From contig NZ_CP146232.1 of the NCBI RefSeq assembly GCF_037040815.1, positions 496,001 to 560,000 on the forward strand: DNA of 64,000 bases, in the 5' to 3' direction. This document shows positions 1 through 8,707 of the stretch, in pieces; within the stretch, counting starts at the first letter, position 1, and every line of letters begins with the position of its first letter. The stretch comes from Pararoseomonas sp. SCSIO 73927 (GTDB taxonomy: Bacteria > Pseudomonadota > Alphaproteobacteria > Acetobacterales > Acetobacteraceae). A program made the position numbers and the translations under genes. The notes below the pieces were generated by a model, which did no database searches, was not told the origin of the DNA, and was given only the letters and a program-made list of their open reading frames with translations.

Positions 1-22
1 GCCTGGCGGCCGCGAGACCGCG

Positions 23-126
23 GCGGGCTTACCCCTGACGCAACTGCAGCGGGCTTACCGCTAACGTAACTGCAGCGGGCTTACCGCCCGCGGAACTGCA
101 GCGGGCTTAGCGCCCGCGGAACTGCG
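23..126. repeat. Four 26-bp tandem repeats
   Basis: Four head-to-tail copies begin at 23, 49, 75 and 101, each opening with GCGGGCTTA and closing with AACTGC plus two bases. The copies drift slightly in their middle. The last one contains the 3' end and stop codon of the crotonase gene on the minus strand, so the array looks like repeated duplication of that gene end. The unit length is not a multiple of three. No function is evident. Confidence 0.85.
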
Positions 127-922
127 GCGGCCGCTTCTCCATGAAGGCGCGGCGGCCCTCGATGTAGTCCTCGCTGCCGAAGCACTCGCGGACCAGGCGG
201 TCGCACAGCGCCTCGTCCGGCTGGGCCTTCAGCGCCTCCGCCACGATCGCCTTCACCGAGCCGACGGTCAGCGGCGCGTTGCCGGCGATGGTGCTGGCAT
301 AGTCCCCCACCGTGGCCTCCAGCGCGTCATCGGCCACCACGCGGTTCACCAGCCCCATGACCCGGGCATCCTCGGCGGTGAAGCGCTTGGCGGTGAAGAA
401 CAGCTCCTTCGCGAAGGAGGGGCCGACGAGGTGCACGAGCCGCCGGATGCCCGGCAGCGGGTAACCCAGGCCGAGCTTCGCGGCGGGGATGCCGAAGGAG
501 GACTTCTCCGTGCAGATCCGCATGTCGCAGCAGACCGCGAGCGCGGAGCCGCCGCCGATGCAGTGGCCGCGGATGGCGGCAATGGTCGGCTTCGGGAAGT
601 CCGAGAGGGCGTCGTACACCTTCGCGGTCTGCGCCTGGTAGGCGTCCACCGCCTCCTTGCTGCTGCGCTCGCTCTCGAACTTCGAGATGTCGGCGCCGGA
701 GACGAAGGCCTTGCCGCCCGCGCCGGTGACGACCACCACGCGGATCTCCGGGTCGGCCCCGAAATCGGCCAGGATCTTCTCCGCCGCCTCCCACATCTCC
801 ATGGAGACGGCGTTGTGGCGCTCCGGGTTGTTGAAGATCATCCAGCCGACGCCGCCCTCCTTGCGGGAGAGCATCTTGTCGGTGCCAAGCGCCGGGTTCG
901 GCGGGGGAAGCGCGTCGGGCAT
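107..922 (-). CDS. Enoyl-CoA hydratase/isomerase (crotonase) family protein, atypical active site
   Basis: A 271-aa cytosolic crotonase-fold protein. The first oxyanion-hole segment reads AFVSGADISKF and the second GHCIGGGSALAVCCD, both usual for enzymes that stabilise CoA-thioester enolates. The two glutamates used by true enoyl-CoA hydratases are absent: GGGCEL of the family reads GGGSAL here, and FGQPEI reads FGIPAA. Simple 2-enoyl-CoA hydration is therefore unlikely. An isomerase, decarboxylase or other crotonase reaction fits better. The gene lies 23 bp downstream of a family III CoA-transferase on the same strand, so both probably act on one CoA-linked carboxylate. The stop codon lies inside the last 26-bp repeat. 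Confidence 0.88.
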   Translation of the reverse strand: MPDALPPPNPALGTDKMLSRKEGGVGWMIFNNPERHNAVSMEMWEAAEKILADFGADPEIRVVVVTGAGGKAFVSGADISKFESERSSKEAVDAYQAQTAKVYDALSDFPKPTIAAIRGHCIGGGSALAVCCDMRICTEKSSFGIPAAKLGLGYPLPGIRRLVHLVGPSFAKELFFTAKRFTAEDARVMGLVNRVVADDALEATVGDYASTIAGNAPLTVGSVKAIVAEALKAQPDEALCDRLVRECFGSEDYIEGRRAFMEKRPPQFRGR

Positions 923-945
923 GTGCTGTCCTAGATCACCTGGTC

Positions 946-2157
946 TCAGATCACTTGGCGGGACTTGAGCCCCGCGATCTCGTCCTCGGGCAGGCCCATC
1001 TCGGCCATGATCTCGGCCGAGTGCTCGCCGATCGCCGGCGGGTGGCTGACGATGCGGCTGGGCGTGCGGGAGAGGGTGAAAGGCTGGGCGACGTAGGTCT
1101 GGCTCTTCGCGCCATCGTCCAGCGTCGTCGCGATACCCAGATGCTTCACCTGCTCGTCCCCGAACATCTGATCGATGGAGTAGATCGGCCCCGCCGGCAC
1201 CCCCGCCTCGTTCAGCGCCATCACCCACTCCTCGCTCGTGCGCTCGGCGATCTTCGCGTCGATCAGGGCGTTCAGCGCGTCGCGGTTGTCGGAGCGGGAG
1301 CCGGCATCCTTGAAGCGCGGGTCTTCCAGCCATTCCGGCGCGCCGGCGGCAATCGCGAAACGCTTCCAGATGGCGTTGCCGGTGGCCGCGATGTTGATGT
1401 GGCCGTCCCTGGTCTTGAACACCCCGGTGGGGATGCTGGTCGGGTGGTTGTTGCCGGCCTGCTTCGGCACCTCGCCGGCCTGCAGCCAGCGCGCGGCCTG
1501 GAAGTCCAGCATGAAGGCCTGGGCCTGCAGCAGGGAGGTCTGCACCCACTGCCCCTTGCCCGACACCTCGCGCTCCAGCAGCGCGACCATGATGCCCTGC
1601 GCGGCAAACAGCCCGGCGCAGAGGTCGGCGATGGGGATGCCCACGCGCACCGGGCCCTGGCCGGGCAGGCCGGTGATGGACATCAGCCCGCCCATGCCCT
1701 GCGCGATCTGATCGAAGCCGGGGCGGCCGGCGTAGGGCCCGTCCTGCCCGAAGCCGGAGATGGAGGCGTAGACGAGGCGCGGGTTCACCTTCGCCAGATC
1801 CTCGTAGCCGATGCCCAGCCGGTCCTTCACGTCCGGGCGGAAGTTCTCCACCACCACGTCGGCCTTTTCGGCAAGCTTCTTCAGGATCTCGACGCCCTCG
1901 GGCGACTTCAGGTTCAGCGTCAGGCCGCGCTTGTTGCGGTGCAGGTTCTGGAAGTCCGGGCCGCCGCGCGGGCCGCCCATCGGATCGCCCTGGTCCAGCC
2001 CCTCGGGCATCTCGATCTTGATCACCTTCGCGCCCCAGTCCGCCAGCTGGCGGACGCAGGTAGGGCCGGAGCGGACGCGGGTGAGATCGAGCACGGTGAA
2101 GCGGGAGAGGGCGCCGGCGGCGGTTCCCGTCTCGGCGGGGTTCGGGGCGTCGAGCAT
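946..2157 (-). CDS. CaiB/BaiF family (family III) CoA-transferase
   Basis: A 403-aa protein of normal family length. It moves CoA between an acyl-CoA donor and a free carboxylate in the cytosol. The N-terminal stretch VLDLTRVRSGPTCVRQLADWGA and the IKIE segment after it are characteristic. Asp178 in GIPIADLCAG aligns with the aspartate that forms the acyl-anhydride intermediate in formyl-CoA transferase. The ATG is preceded by AGGAGG with 6-nt spacing. It is probably co-transcribed with the crotonase gene downstream and controlled by the divergent GntR regulator. The substrate cannot be read from sequence. Confidence 0.92.
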   Translation of the reverse strand: MLDAPNPAETGTAAGALSRFTVLDLTRVRSGPTCVRQLADWGAKVIKIEMPEGLDQGDPMGGPRGGPDFQNLHRNKRGLTLNLKSPEGVEILKKLAEKADVVVENFRPDVKDRLGIGYEDLAKVNPRLVYASISGFGQDGPYAGRPGFDQIAQGMGGLMSITGLPGQGPVRVGIPIADLCAGLFAAQGIMVALLEREVSGKGQWVQTSLLQAQAFMLDFQAARWLQAGEVPKQAGNNHPTSIPTGVFKTRDGHINIAATGNAIWKRFAIAAGAPEWLEDPRFKDAGSRSDNRDALNALIDAKIAERTSEEWVMALNEAGVPAGPIYSIDQMFGDEQVKHLGIATTLDDGAKSQTYVAQPFTLSRTPSRIVSHPPAIGEHSAEIMAEMGLPEDEIAGLKSRQVI

Positions 2158-2195
2158 GGCGGTTCCTCCTGCGGCACAGGCTGGGCCGGGCGGGC

Positions 2196-2224
2196 CGCCC
2201 TGTCAACAGCCTGTTGACAGGGCG
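2196..2224. promoter_or_regulatory. 29-bp perfect palindrome, likely GntR operator
   Basis: Two perfect 14-bp arms (2196-2209 and 2211-2224) surround a single central base. The core reads CTGTCAACAG then CTGTTGACAG. It lies in the 93-bp gap between the divergent CoA-transferase and GntR-family genes. Each arm contains TTGACA pointing outward, so bound repressor would cover the -35 regions of both promoters. No good -10 hexamer was seen on either side. Confidence 0.75.
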
Positions 2225-2250
2225 CGCGCGGCCGTGATGCCCTGCCCCGC

Positions 2251-2931
2251 ATGGACCTGCCCTCCCCACCGGCCCCGCTCTCCGAGCGCGCGCGCACCGC
2301 GCTGGAGGAGCTCATCCTCTCCGGCGAGCTGGCACCGGGGGCGCGACTGAACGAGGTGGCGCTGGCCGCCCGCCTCGGCCTCTCCCGCGGGCCGCTGCGC
2401 GAGGCGCTGCGCGGGCTGGAGCGGGAGGGGCTGGTGGCCGCCGGCCCCGCCGGCCAGGGCATGAGCGTGCGGCGGCTGGAGCCGGAGGAGCTGGCCGAGC
2501 TCTACGACATGCGCGCCCTGCTCCAGGGCTTCGTCCTCGGCCGCATCGCGGAGCTGGCGGCCTCGGGCGCCCTGCCGCCGGGGGTGATGGAGGGGCTGCG
2601 CGCGCAGGTAGCGGCGATGGAGGCCGATGCCGGGGCCGGCGAGGCGGCCGGCTACTATGCCCGCAACCTCGCCTTCCACGAGGTGCTGCTGGACGCCGCC
2701 GGGCACCGCCGCGCCGCCGGCCTCTACGGCTCCCTGCTGAAGGAGAGCCACCTGGCCCGCCAGCGCTCCCTCGCCCGCCCCGCGGCGATGCGGGAGAGCA
2801 ACGCGGAGCACGCGGCGATGCTGGACGCGGCGGCCGCCGGCGATGTCCCCCGCGCCCGCGCCCTGGGGGAGGCCCATGTGGCCGGCGGCGGGAAGCGGCG
2901 CTGGCTGGAGACGCTGGGGCTGAAGGCCTAG
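2251..2931 (+). CDS. GntR family transcriptional regulator, FCD subfamily
   Basis: A 226-aa DNA-binding regulator. Residues about 10-75 form the winged helix-turn-helix (ARLNEVALAARLGLSRGPLR is the recognition region). Residues about 85-215 form the helical FCD ligand-binding domain, with LYDMRALLQGF at its start and conserved His residues in NLAFHEVLLDAAGH. FCD regulators usually sense small carboxylates and repress a neighbouring catabolic operon. Here that is the divergent CoA-transferase/crotonase pair. The 3' end overlaps the convergent solute-binding protein gene by 4 bp. Confidence 0.9.
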   Translation: MDLPSPPAPLSERARTALEELILSGELAPGARLNEVALAARLGLSRGPLREALRGLEREGLVAAGPAGQGMSVRRLEPEELAELYDMRALLQGFVLGRIAELAASGALPPGVMEGLRAQVAAMEADAGAGEAAGYYARNLAFHEVLLDAAGHRRAAGLYGSLLKESHLARQRSLARPAAMRESNAEHAAMLDAAAAGDVPRARALGEAHVAGGGKRRWLETLGLKA

Positions 2932-3869
2932 TTCACCAGCATGTCGCGCAATTCCCAGCGCTGGGCGGCCCGCGTCAGCGTGCCGTCCCCCTTCATCGCC
3001 GAGAGGAAGCCGTTCACCTCCGCCAGCCAGGCCGGGTCGTCCTTCGGCACGGCGTAGGCGTAGAGCGTCTCCCCCACCGTGCGGGGCGCGTCGGAGACGC
3101 GCCAGGCATCGTTCTCGCGCAGCCGGCGGGCGTCGGCGTAGTCCGTCACGAAGACGTCCGCCCGGCCGGCGCCCGTCTCCTGCTCCGGGTTCAGCGGCGC
3201 GGAGACGGAGAAGAGCTCCGCCTGGCGGAGCCTCTGGCGCATCACCTCCTCGGCCACCGAGCCGGCGAGCACGGCCACCACCACCCCGTCCCGGTCCATC
3301 TCCGCCCAGCCCGGCACGCGGTGGCTGACCTGCTGGCTCACGGCCGCGAGGGGGCCGGAGAGGAAGGGCTTGGTGAAGGCCACCCGCTCCGCCCGGGCCG
3401 GGGAGATGCCGAGGCCGCCCATGCCCACGTCGCAGTTCCCCCGCTCGATCAGGCCGACGATCGCGCCCGGCAGGGTCTCGATGAAGACCGGCCGCACACG
3501 GAGCCGCGCGGCGAGGTAGCGTGCCATGTCCGCGTCCAGCCCCTCCAGCTCCCCGTTCCGCGCGTTCCGCCAGGAGAGGGAAGGCAGGTCCGGCACGGTG
3601 CAGATCAGCAGCTCCCGCCGCGCGCGGATCTGGGAGACGCGGTCCAGCGGCCTCTCCGCGGGCCTGTCCATCGGCCGCTCCGGCGGCTGTTCCACCGGTC
3701 TCTCCGGTGGCCTCTCCGCCGGCCTTTCGACGGGCCTTTCCACTGACCTGGGCGCGGCTGGCGGATCGACGGTCCGGCGGTTCAAAGACTGAGCCTGGCC
3801 CGTGCCGACCGATGCGGTCTCGCAAAAGAGACAAAGTGCTGCGATGATGGCGGCACCTCGCATGAACAC
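2928..3869 (-). CDS. Periplasmic solute-binding protein, family 3, with Pro-rich linker
   Basis: A 313-aa protein with an N-terminal signal peptide ([23 protein letters not shown]), a low-complexity linker of ERPx units at residues 44-75, then a family 3 binding domain from about residue 78 to the end ([14 protein letters not shown], then [14 protein letters not shown] and [19 protein letters not shown]). Such proteins normally bind amino acids or other polar solutes for ABC importers, but no permease or ATPase is nearby. A GTG start is chosen because GGAGG lies 8 nt upstream; an ATG two codons later has poor spacing. The start overlaps that of the divergent histidine kinase, so it may feed ligand information to the kinase. 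That link is inference. Confidence 0.85.
   Translation of the reverse strand: MFMRGAAIIAALCLFCETASVGTGQAQSLNRRTVDPPAAPRSVERPVERPAERPPERPVEQPPERPMDRPAERPLDRVSQIRARRELLICTVPDLPSLSWRNARNGELEGLDADMARYLAARLRVRPVFIETLPGAIVGLIERGNCDVGMGGLGISPARAERVAFTKPFLSGPLAAVSQQVSHRVPGWAEMDRDGVVVAVLAGSVAEEVMRQRLRQAELFSVSAPLNPEQETGAGRADVFVTDYADARRLRENDAWRVSDAPRTVGETLYAYAVPKDDPAWLAEVNGFLSAMKGDGTLTRAAQRWELRDMLVN
3645..3740 (-). repeat. 12-nt tandem repeat encoding ERPx tetrapeptides
   Basis: Eight in-frame tetrapeptides of the form (E/D)(R/Q)P(x) follow the signal peptide of the solute-binding protein, alternating charge with proline. They probably form a stiff, extended spacer or a periplasm-spanning or peptidoglycan-contacting segment before the globular domain. 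Confidence 0.8.
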
Positions 3870-6474
3870 GTCGCCAACCTCCCTCTACCGGCTGCTGAAG
3901 CCCGACCCGCTGAGGCCTGCCACCCCCCGGCCCTGGCGGCTCTTCGCGGCAACCGTGCTGGTGGTGGGCGTCTGCTTCGCCGCTGTTTATCTGATTCTGT
4001 TCGACCGGGGCCAGCGCGAGGCGGCGAACGACGCGGAGCGCCTGACCATGGGCGTGACCGCCGCCATGGCCGACCAGCTCGCCCGCGCCATCCAGACGGT
4101 GGACTTCGTGCTGCTGGACATGGCCGAGCGCACCGCCGACCCCGACCCCGCCGGCACCGCCCGCTCGCTCGCCGGACGCATCCGGGACGTGCCCCAGCTG
4201 CGGGCGGTGCTGGTGGTGGACGCCAACGGCATCGTGACCGCCTCCACGGTGGAGAGCCTGCGGGGCGCCTCGGTGGCGGACCGGGACTGGTTCCGGGTGC
4301 TGCGGCTGGGCGGCCCCGCCCTGCGCCTGGGCGCGCCGGAGGCGGGGCGCTTCCTTGGCGGCTCGGCCTCCATGCAGGCGCGGGCGATCCAGGCGGCGGG
4401 AATCTGGTCCATCCCGCTGGCCCGCGGGCTGCGGACCCCCGGCGGGGAGTTCAGCGGCGCGGCCGTGGCCCTTCTGAACCCGGACTACCTCATCTCCGTC
4501 GGGCGCCGCCACGCGGAGGCCTTCGGGGTGACGGTGCGGATCCATGCCCTGAACGGCCTTCTCCTCGCCCGCTCGGACGGGCGGGTGGACGGGATCGGGG
4601 AGGCCAACCCCTCCGCTTGGCTGTTCCGGGACTTCCTGCCGCGGCGGGAGAGCGGGACCTTCTCCGGCCTGGACCAGGACGGGCAGGACGTCTTCGCCTC
4701 CTTCTCCACCATCCGCCAGGGCACGATGGTGATCGAGGCGGCGCGGCCCAAGCGCGCGGCCCTGGAGGGGGTGGAGCGGCTGGGCGCCCTGCTGATCGGC
4801 GGCGGCATCGCGATCGCGGCCATCATGCTCGTCGCCCTCTGGCTCATGTCCCGCCAGGCGGCGCTGCTGAAGGCCCAGGGCGACGCGCTGCAGGAGAGCG
4901 AGCGGGAGGCGCGGGCGGCCACGCGGGCCAAGGAGGAGTTCCTGGCCGCGATGAGCCACGAGATCCGCACGCCGATGAACGGCGTGATCGGCATGACCGG
5001 GCTGCTGCTGGACTCCAACCTGGACCCCATCCAGCGCCGCTACGGCGAGACCATCCAGGGCAGCGCCGAGCACCTGCTGATGGTGCTGAACGACATCCTC
5101 GACTTCTCCAAGCTGGAGGCGGGGATGATCGAGCACGAGCACATCCCCTTCACCTTGGAGAACGAGATCTCCACCATCGTGGAGCTCTTCGCGGCCCGGG
5201 CGGCCTCCAAGGGCGTGGAGATGGTCGCCTCCCTGCCGCCGGAGCTGCCGCGGCAGGTGCTGGGCGATCCCGGACGCTTCCGGCAGATCCTGTTCAACCT
5301 CGTCGGCAACGCCATCAAGTTCACCGAGAGCGGCTGGATCGAGGTCTCGATCGCGGCCGTCCCGCTGGAGGACGAGCCGGGGGCGCTGCGCCTCAACCTC
5401 TCCGTCGCCGATACCGGGATCGGGGTGGACCCGGCCAAGGTGCCGATCCTGTTCGAGCGCTTCACCCAGGCCGACGCCTCCATCAGCCGCAAGTACGGCG
5501 GCACGGGGCTGGGGCTGGCCATCTGCCGCAAGCTGGCGGAGCAGATGGGCGGCGGCATCGAGGCGACGCCGCGCAAGGGCGGCGGCAGCGTGTTCCGCTT
5601 CTGGATCGTGGTGGGGGAGATGCCCCAGCCCGAGCCCGTTCCTCCGCCGCTGGCCGGGCGCCGCATCCTGGTGGTGGACGACCTGGTGCTGAACCGCGAG
5701 GTGATGGTGCGCCAGCTCACGGCCTACGGGGCCTCGGCGCTGGCCACCGAGAGCGGGGCGGCGGCGCTGCACCTCCTGCGGCTGGCGGCGCGGCGCGGCA
5801 CCGCCTTCCACGCCGCGGTGCTGGACGGCGCGATGCCGGGCATGGGGGGGATCGAGATCGCCCGCCAGGTCCGCGCCGAGGCGCCGGCGCTGGGCAATCC
5901 CGCCCTCATTCTCTGCTCCTTCGGGGTGGAGGCGCAGGCCATGCCGCTGGGGGCACCCCCGCCCGGCCTGATCGACGCCATGCTGCTGAAGCCGGCCCTG
6001 CCCAGCCGACTGCTGGAGGCGGTGCTGGGGGCCCTGGCCCCGGCCGCCGTGGCCGCGCCGGCGCCCGCCATAGCCCCGGAGCCGGCGCGGCCGCGGCGGA
6101 TCCTGCTGGTCGAGGACAACGCGACGAACCAGCTCCTCATGCGCGCCCTGCTGGCGCGGATCGGGGCGGAGGTGACGGTGGCCGGCAACGGCGCGGAGGC
6201 GGTGGAGGCCTGCGGCGCGGCCCGCTTCGACGTGATCCTGATGGACCTCCAGATGCCCGTGATGGACGGGCTGGAGGCGACGCGGGCCATCCGCGCGGCG
6301 GGGCTGAACCGCGAGACCCGCATCGTCGGCCTCACGGCCGCGGTCGGGCCGCAGTTCGAGCGCCAGTGCCGGGAGGCCGGCATGGACGACTACCTGTCCA
6401 AGCCCGTGCAGCGGGAACAACTTGTCCGCGCGATCGGCCTGACCCCGCGCGTGGGGGAGCCGGCGGCGGAGTAG
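3862..6474 (+). CDS. Hybrid sensor histidine kinase with two receiver domains
   Basis: An inner-membrane kinase of 870 aa from this start. Order: TM1 (about 27-47), periplasmic Cache-like sensor (about 50-305), TM2 (about 309-331), HisKA with His366 in [12 protein letters not shown], HATPase_c with [14 protein letters not shown] and GGTGLGLAI, receiver 1 (about 596-715, Asp655) and receiver 2 (about 748-865, Asp795, closing lysine in YLSKP). There is no C-terminal HPt domain; a separate HPt protein is encoded just downstream on the other strand. Together they suggest a His-Asp-His-Asp relay. Starts at 3802 and 3844 are also open; no ribosome site decides between them. The start overlaps the divergent binding-protein gene. 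Confidence 0.92.
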   Translation: MNTSPTSLYRLLKPDPLRPATPRPWRLFAATVLVVGVCFAAVYLILFDRGQREAANDAERLTMGVTAAMADQLARAIQTVDFVLLDMAERTADPDPAGTARSLAGRIRDVPQLRAVLVVDANGIVTASTVESLRGASVADRDWFRVLRLGGPALRLGAPEAGRFLGGSASMQARAIQAAGIWSIPLARGLRTPGGEFSGAAVALLNPDYLISVGRRHAEAFGVTVRIHALNGLLLARSDGRVDGIGEANPSAWLFRDFLPRRESGTFSGLDQDGQDVFASFSTIRQGTMVIEAARPKRAALEGVERLGALLIGGGIAIAAIMLVALWLMSRQAALLKAQGDALQESEREARAATRAKEEFLAAMSHEIRTPMNGVIGMTGLLLDSNLDPIQRRYGETIQGSAEHLLMVLNDILDFSKLEAGMIEHEHIPFTLENEISTIVELFAARAASKGVEMVASLPPELPRQVLGDPGRFRQILFNLVGNAIKFTESGWIEVSIAAVPLEDEPGALRLNLSVADTGIGVDPAKVPILFERFTQADASISRKYGGTGLGLAICRKLAEQMGGGIEATPRKGGGSVFRFWIVVGEMPQPEPVPPPLAGRRILVVDDLVLNREVMVRQLTAYGASALATESGAAALHLLRLAARRGTAFHAAVLDGAMPGMGGIEIARQVRAEAPALGNPALILCSFGVEAQAMPLGAPPPGLIDAMLLKPALPSRLLEAVLGALAPAAVAAPAPAIAPEPARPRRILLVEDNATNQLLMRALLARIGAEVTVAGNGAEAVEACGAARFDVILMDLQMPVMDGLEATRAIRAAGLNRETRIVGLTAAVGPQFERQCREAGMDDYLSKPVQREQLVRAIGLTPRVGEPAAE

Positions 6475-6499
6475 GGCGGCCCCTCCAGGGCCCGGACCG

Positions 6500-6844
6500 T
6501 CAGGCCTCGCTCTCGGACGCCAGGGCGGCCAGCTCGCCGAGCGCCGCCTTCGCCTCCTGCCCGATGCCGAGGATCATCTGCTGCGCCGGGGTGCGGTCGT
6601 CCGGGCGCATCGCCTGGCGGGCCAGGGCCTCCAGAGCCTTGGCACCGATGGAGCCGGCCGCGCCGGCCAGGCCATGGGCGGCCCGGCGGTACTCCTCCGT
6701 GTTTCCGGCCCGGACGGCATCGATCATCTGCCGCACCAGCCGGGCCAGGTCCTGCTCGAAGGTCCGCACGATCCCCACGAAGACGTCGCGTGGAAGCTCT
6801 GCGGCCAACTGGCCTGCTACGTCCGGGTCGATCGCGCTCACCAC
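6500..6844 (-). CDS. Stand-alone HPt phosphotransfer protein
   Basis: A 114-aa helical protein from the GTG start chosen here. The phosphorylatable histidine is His57 in RRAAHGLAGAAGSIGA, the hallmark of Hpt domains, followed by the expected downstream helix. It should carry phosphate from the receivers of the hybrid kinase to a response regulator that is not in this window. It is convergent with the kinase gene, with 25 bp between stops. The frame stays open to a TTG at 6961, which would add 39 residues. That extension is Arg/Ser-rich and outside the domain, so the shorter form is preferred with modest certainty. Confidence 0.8.
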   Translation of the reverse strand: MVSAIDPDVAGQLAAELPRDVFVGIVRTFEQDLARLVRQMIDAVRAGNTEEYRRAAHGLAGAAGSIGAKALEALARQAMRPDDRTPAQQMILGIGQEAKAALGELAALASESEA

Positions 6845-7015
6845 TTCAGCTTGCTCGCCCTGGTTCGCAGGGTCAACTCGCGCCGGGCTCCCGCTCCGGG
6901 ATCGCCCCGAACGCGTTTCAGAACAAACCAACCCAAGGATGCGCAAACTTTCTCTTAACAACTATAGCGTGTGTTAGTACGTTTGCCTCGCGTCAATCGT
7001 CCGGGCCAAGCGAAC

Positions 7016-8137
7016 ATGCACAGCACCGTCGACCAGGGTGCCGCCCTCCGCACCATCCAGGGCCGCCGCTCCGTTCTCGGTCTTCTCGCGGCCCCTGCCC
7101 TTCTCGCGCTACCGCGGGGCGGCCAGGCCCAGGGAATGCCCGAGTGGCTGGCCGACCTGAAGACGGAATGGGCCGCCTTCCGCGGCCGCTACGTCACCCG
7201 GGAAGGCCGGGTGCTGGACTCCGGCAAGGGGGATGAGAGCCACACGGAAGGCCAGGGCTTCGGCCTTCTCTTCGCCGCCGAGGCCGGGGACGTCACCACC
7301 TTCGACCGCATCTGGGACTGGACGCGCCGCTACCTGCGCCACCGGCGGGACAACCTGCACGCGTGGCGGTACCGGGGCGATTCCGTCGACCCCGTGGGCG
7401 ACCAGAACAACGCCACGGACGGCGACATCCTGATTGCCTGGGGCTTGATGCGCGGCGCCGACCTCTTCACCCGCCCTGCGCTGGAGCGGGAGGCGGCGCT
7501 GATCGCCCGCGACATCCTGACCCTGTGCACCCGGGAGGTGGCGGGCCGGCTCGTGCTGCTGCCGGCCCAGAGCGGCTTCGAGAAGCGGGACCACGTGGTG
7601 GTCAACCCCTCCTACTACATCTTCCCCGCGCTGAGCGCCTTCGAGCGGCTGGTGCCAGGCCCGCAGTGGCGGCGGCTGGTGTCGGACGGGTTGGACCTGT
7701 GCTGCCGCGAGGCGCGCTTCGGCCGCTGGGGCCTGCCCGCGGACTGGATCGAGGTGCCGCGCGAGAGCAGCTTCAGGCCGCGCCTGGCCGCCAGCTGGCC
7801 CACCCGCTTCTCCTGGGACGCGGTGCGCGTGCCCCTCTACCTCGCCTGGGCGCGGCAGAAGGACAACCCTGCGTTGCAGGCCTGCACCGCCTTTTGGACC
7901 CGCCCTGGCAACGATGTTCCGGCCTGGACGGACCTGCGGAACAACAGCCTTGCCCCCTACCCCGGCCACGCCGGCATCCAGGCGGTGGCGATGCTCGCCC
8001 GCGCCACGCAGGACAACCGGCGGCGCATCCAGGACCTGCCGCGCGTGGCCCTGGCGCCGGACTACTACGGCGCCGCCCTCATCATGCTTTCCCGCCTCGC
8101 CTGGCAGGAATCCCAGGCCGGGGCACCGGTGGTCTGA
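7016..8137 (+). CDS. Glycoside hydrolase family 8 endoglucanase-like protein
   Basis: A 373-aa secreted glycosidase. The N-terminus has a twin-arginine-like signal (GRRSVLGLLAAPALLAL) ending near AQG. The GH8 core follows: Glu78 in SHTEGQGFGLLFA matches the catalytic acid of BcsZ-type cellulases (SEGQSYG in the family). Asp135 in NATDGDILIAWGL matches the second conserved acid. BcsZ normally belongs to a cellulose synthase operon, but no bcs genes are visible here, so this is an orphan enzyme for cellulose or a related beta-glucan. A GTG at 6971 would lengthen it by 15 residues; the ATG fits the signal peptide better. Confidence 0.88.
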   Translation: MHSTVDQGAALRTIQGRRSVLGLLAAPALLALPRGGQAQGMPEWLADLKTEWAAFRGRYVTREGRVLDSGKGDESHTEGQGFGLLFAAEAGDVTTFDRIWDWTRRYLRHRRDNLHAWRYRGDSVDPVGDQNNATDGDILIAWGLMRGADLFTRPALEREAALIARDILTLCTREVAGRLVLLPAQSGFEKRDHVVVNPSYYIFPALSAFERLVPGPQWRRLVSDGLDLCCREARFGRWGLPADWIEVPRESSFRPRLAASWPTRFSWDAVRVPLYLAWARQKDNPALQACTAFWTRPGNDVPAWTDLRNNSLAPYPGHAGIQAVAMLARATQDNRRRIQDLPRVALAPDYYGAALIMLSRLAWQESQAGAPVV

Positions 8138-8207
8138 TCCGGCTGGCGGGCCGGGCGGCGGGGCGGCATCCTGCCCGCCCCGCCATCCCGCTCCGGAGCC
8201 CCCGTCG

Positions 8208-8420
8208 ATGCACCGTGTCCCCGCCCTCCTGCTGCCCCTGGCGGCGACGCTCCTGCTCCTTGGCTGCGCACCGGAGGCGGGGGAACGCGCCGGGCGCTCC
8301 GTGGACCGGGCGGCAGGGCGCACGGGCGATGCGCTCGGCGGCGCGGCGCGGGATACGGGGGCAGCACTGAACCGGGCCGGCAACTGGGTGGGGGACCGCG
8401 TGGAGCCGGGCCGGCGCTGA
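8208..8420 (+). CDS. Small lipoprotein (entericidin-like size)
   Basis: A 70-aa protein with a hydrophobic signal (LLPLAATLLLL) ending in the lipobox LLGC, so it should be lipidated at Cys and anchored in a membrane. The mature part is small, Gly/Ala/Arg-rich and amphipathic (RAGRSVDRAAGRTGDALGG), like many short alphaproteobacterial envelope lipoproteins. It lies 70 bp after the GH8 gene on the same strand and may share its transcript. Function unknown. Confidence 0.7.
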   Translation: MHRVPALLLPLAATLLLLGCAPEAGERAGRSVDRAAGRTGDALGGAARDTGAALNRAGNWVGDRVEPGRR

Positions 8421-8440
8421 GGCGGTCCGTGCGGGTGACC

Positions 8441-8684
8441 CCAGGGGCGCTGCCCCTGGACCCCGCCAGGAGGCTGAGCCTCCTGGACCTGCATCGGGCT
8501 GCCGCGGCCGCGATGATCGGAGAGCGGTCCCGGACAGCTTCTAAAACCGCGTAGGCCCAGGCCGCCGCGTCAGCCGCCTGAGGTCGTCGACCTCAGGCGC
8601 ATCTCCAGCCGGGCATTCCGCGGCAGCCCCTTAGAAGAAGATGAGAGGGGGTCCAGGGGGAGAGAATTCCTTCTCTTCCCCTGG
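8441..8684. repeat. Spacer with four strong hairpins
   Basis: The 287-bp gap between the lipoprotein and HAD genes has no credible gene. It holds four near-perfect inverted repeats. They are 8441-8459 (8-bp stem, CCAGGGGC, 3-nt loop), 8466-8486 (9-bp stem, CCAGGAGGC), 8575-8599 (11-bp stem, CGCCTGAGGTC) and 8653-8684 (14-bp stem with one G-T pair, loop TTCC). The last sits 24 bp past the HAD stop codon and may terminate the pyrD-HAD transcript. The CCAGGGGC and CCAGGAGGC stems look like mobile palindromic units. Copy number elsewhere in the genome is unknown. Confidence 0.7.
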
Positions 8685-8707
8685 GGCCACAGGAACCGCC
8701 GCGGCCG

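Noticed and set aside
107..2269. A single 720-aa fusion of CoA-transferase region and crotonase
   Set aside because: The upstream part is the wrong frame of the CoA-transferase gene; the two are separate genes with a 23-bp gap.
2203..6420. A 1405-codon minus-strand open frame opposite the histidine kinase
   Set aside because: It runs antisense to clear kinase motifs and has Arg/Gly/Pro/His-rich composition typical of high-GC shadow frames. Similar long antisense frames over other genes were dropped for the same reason.
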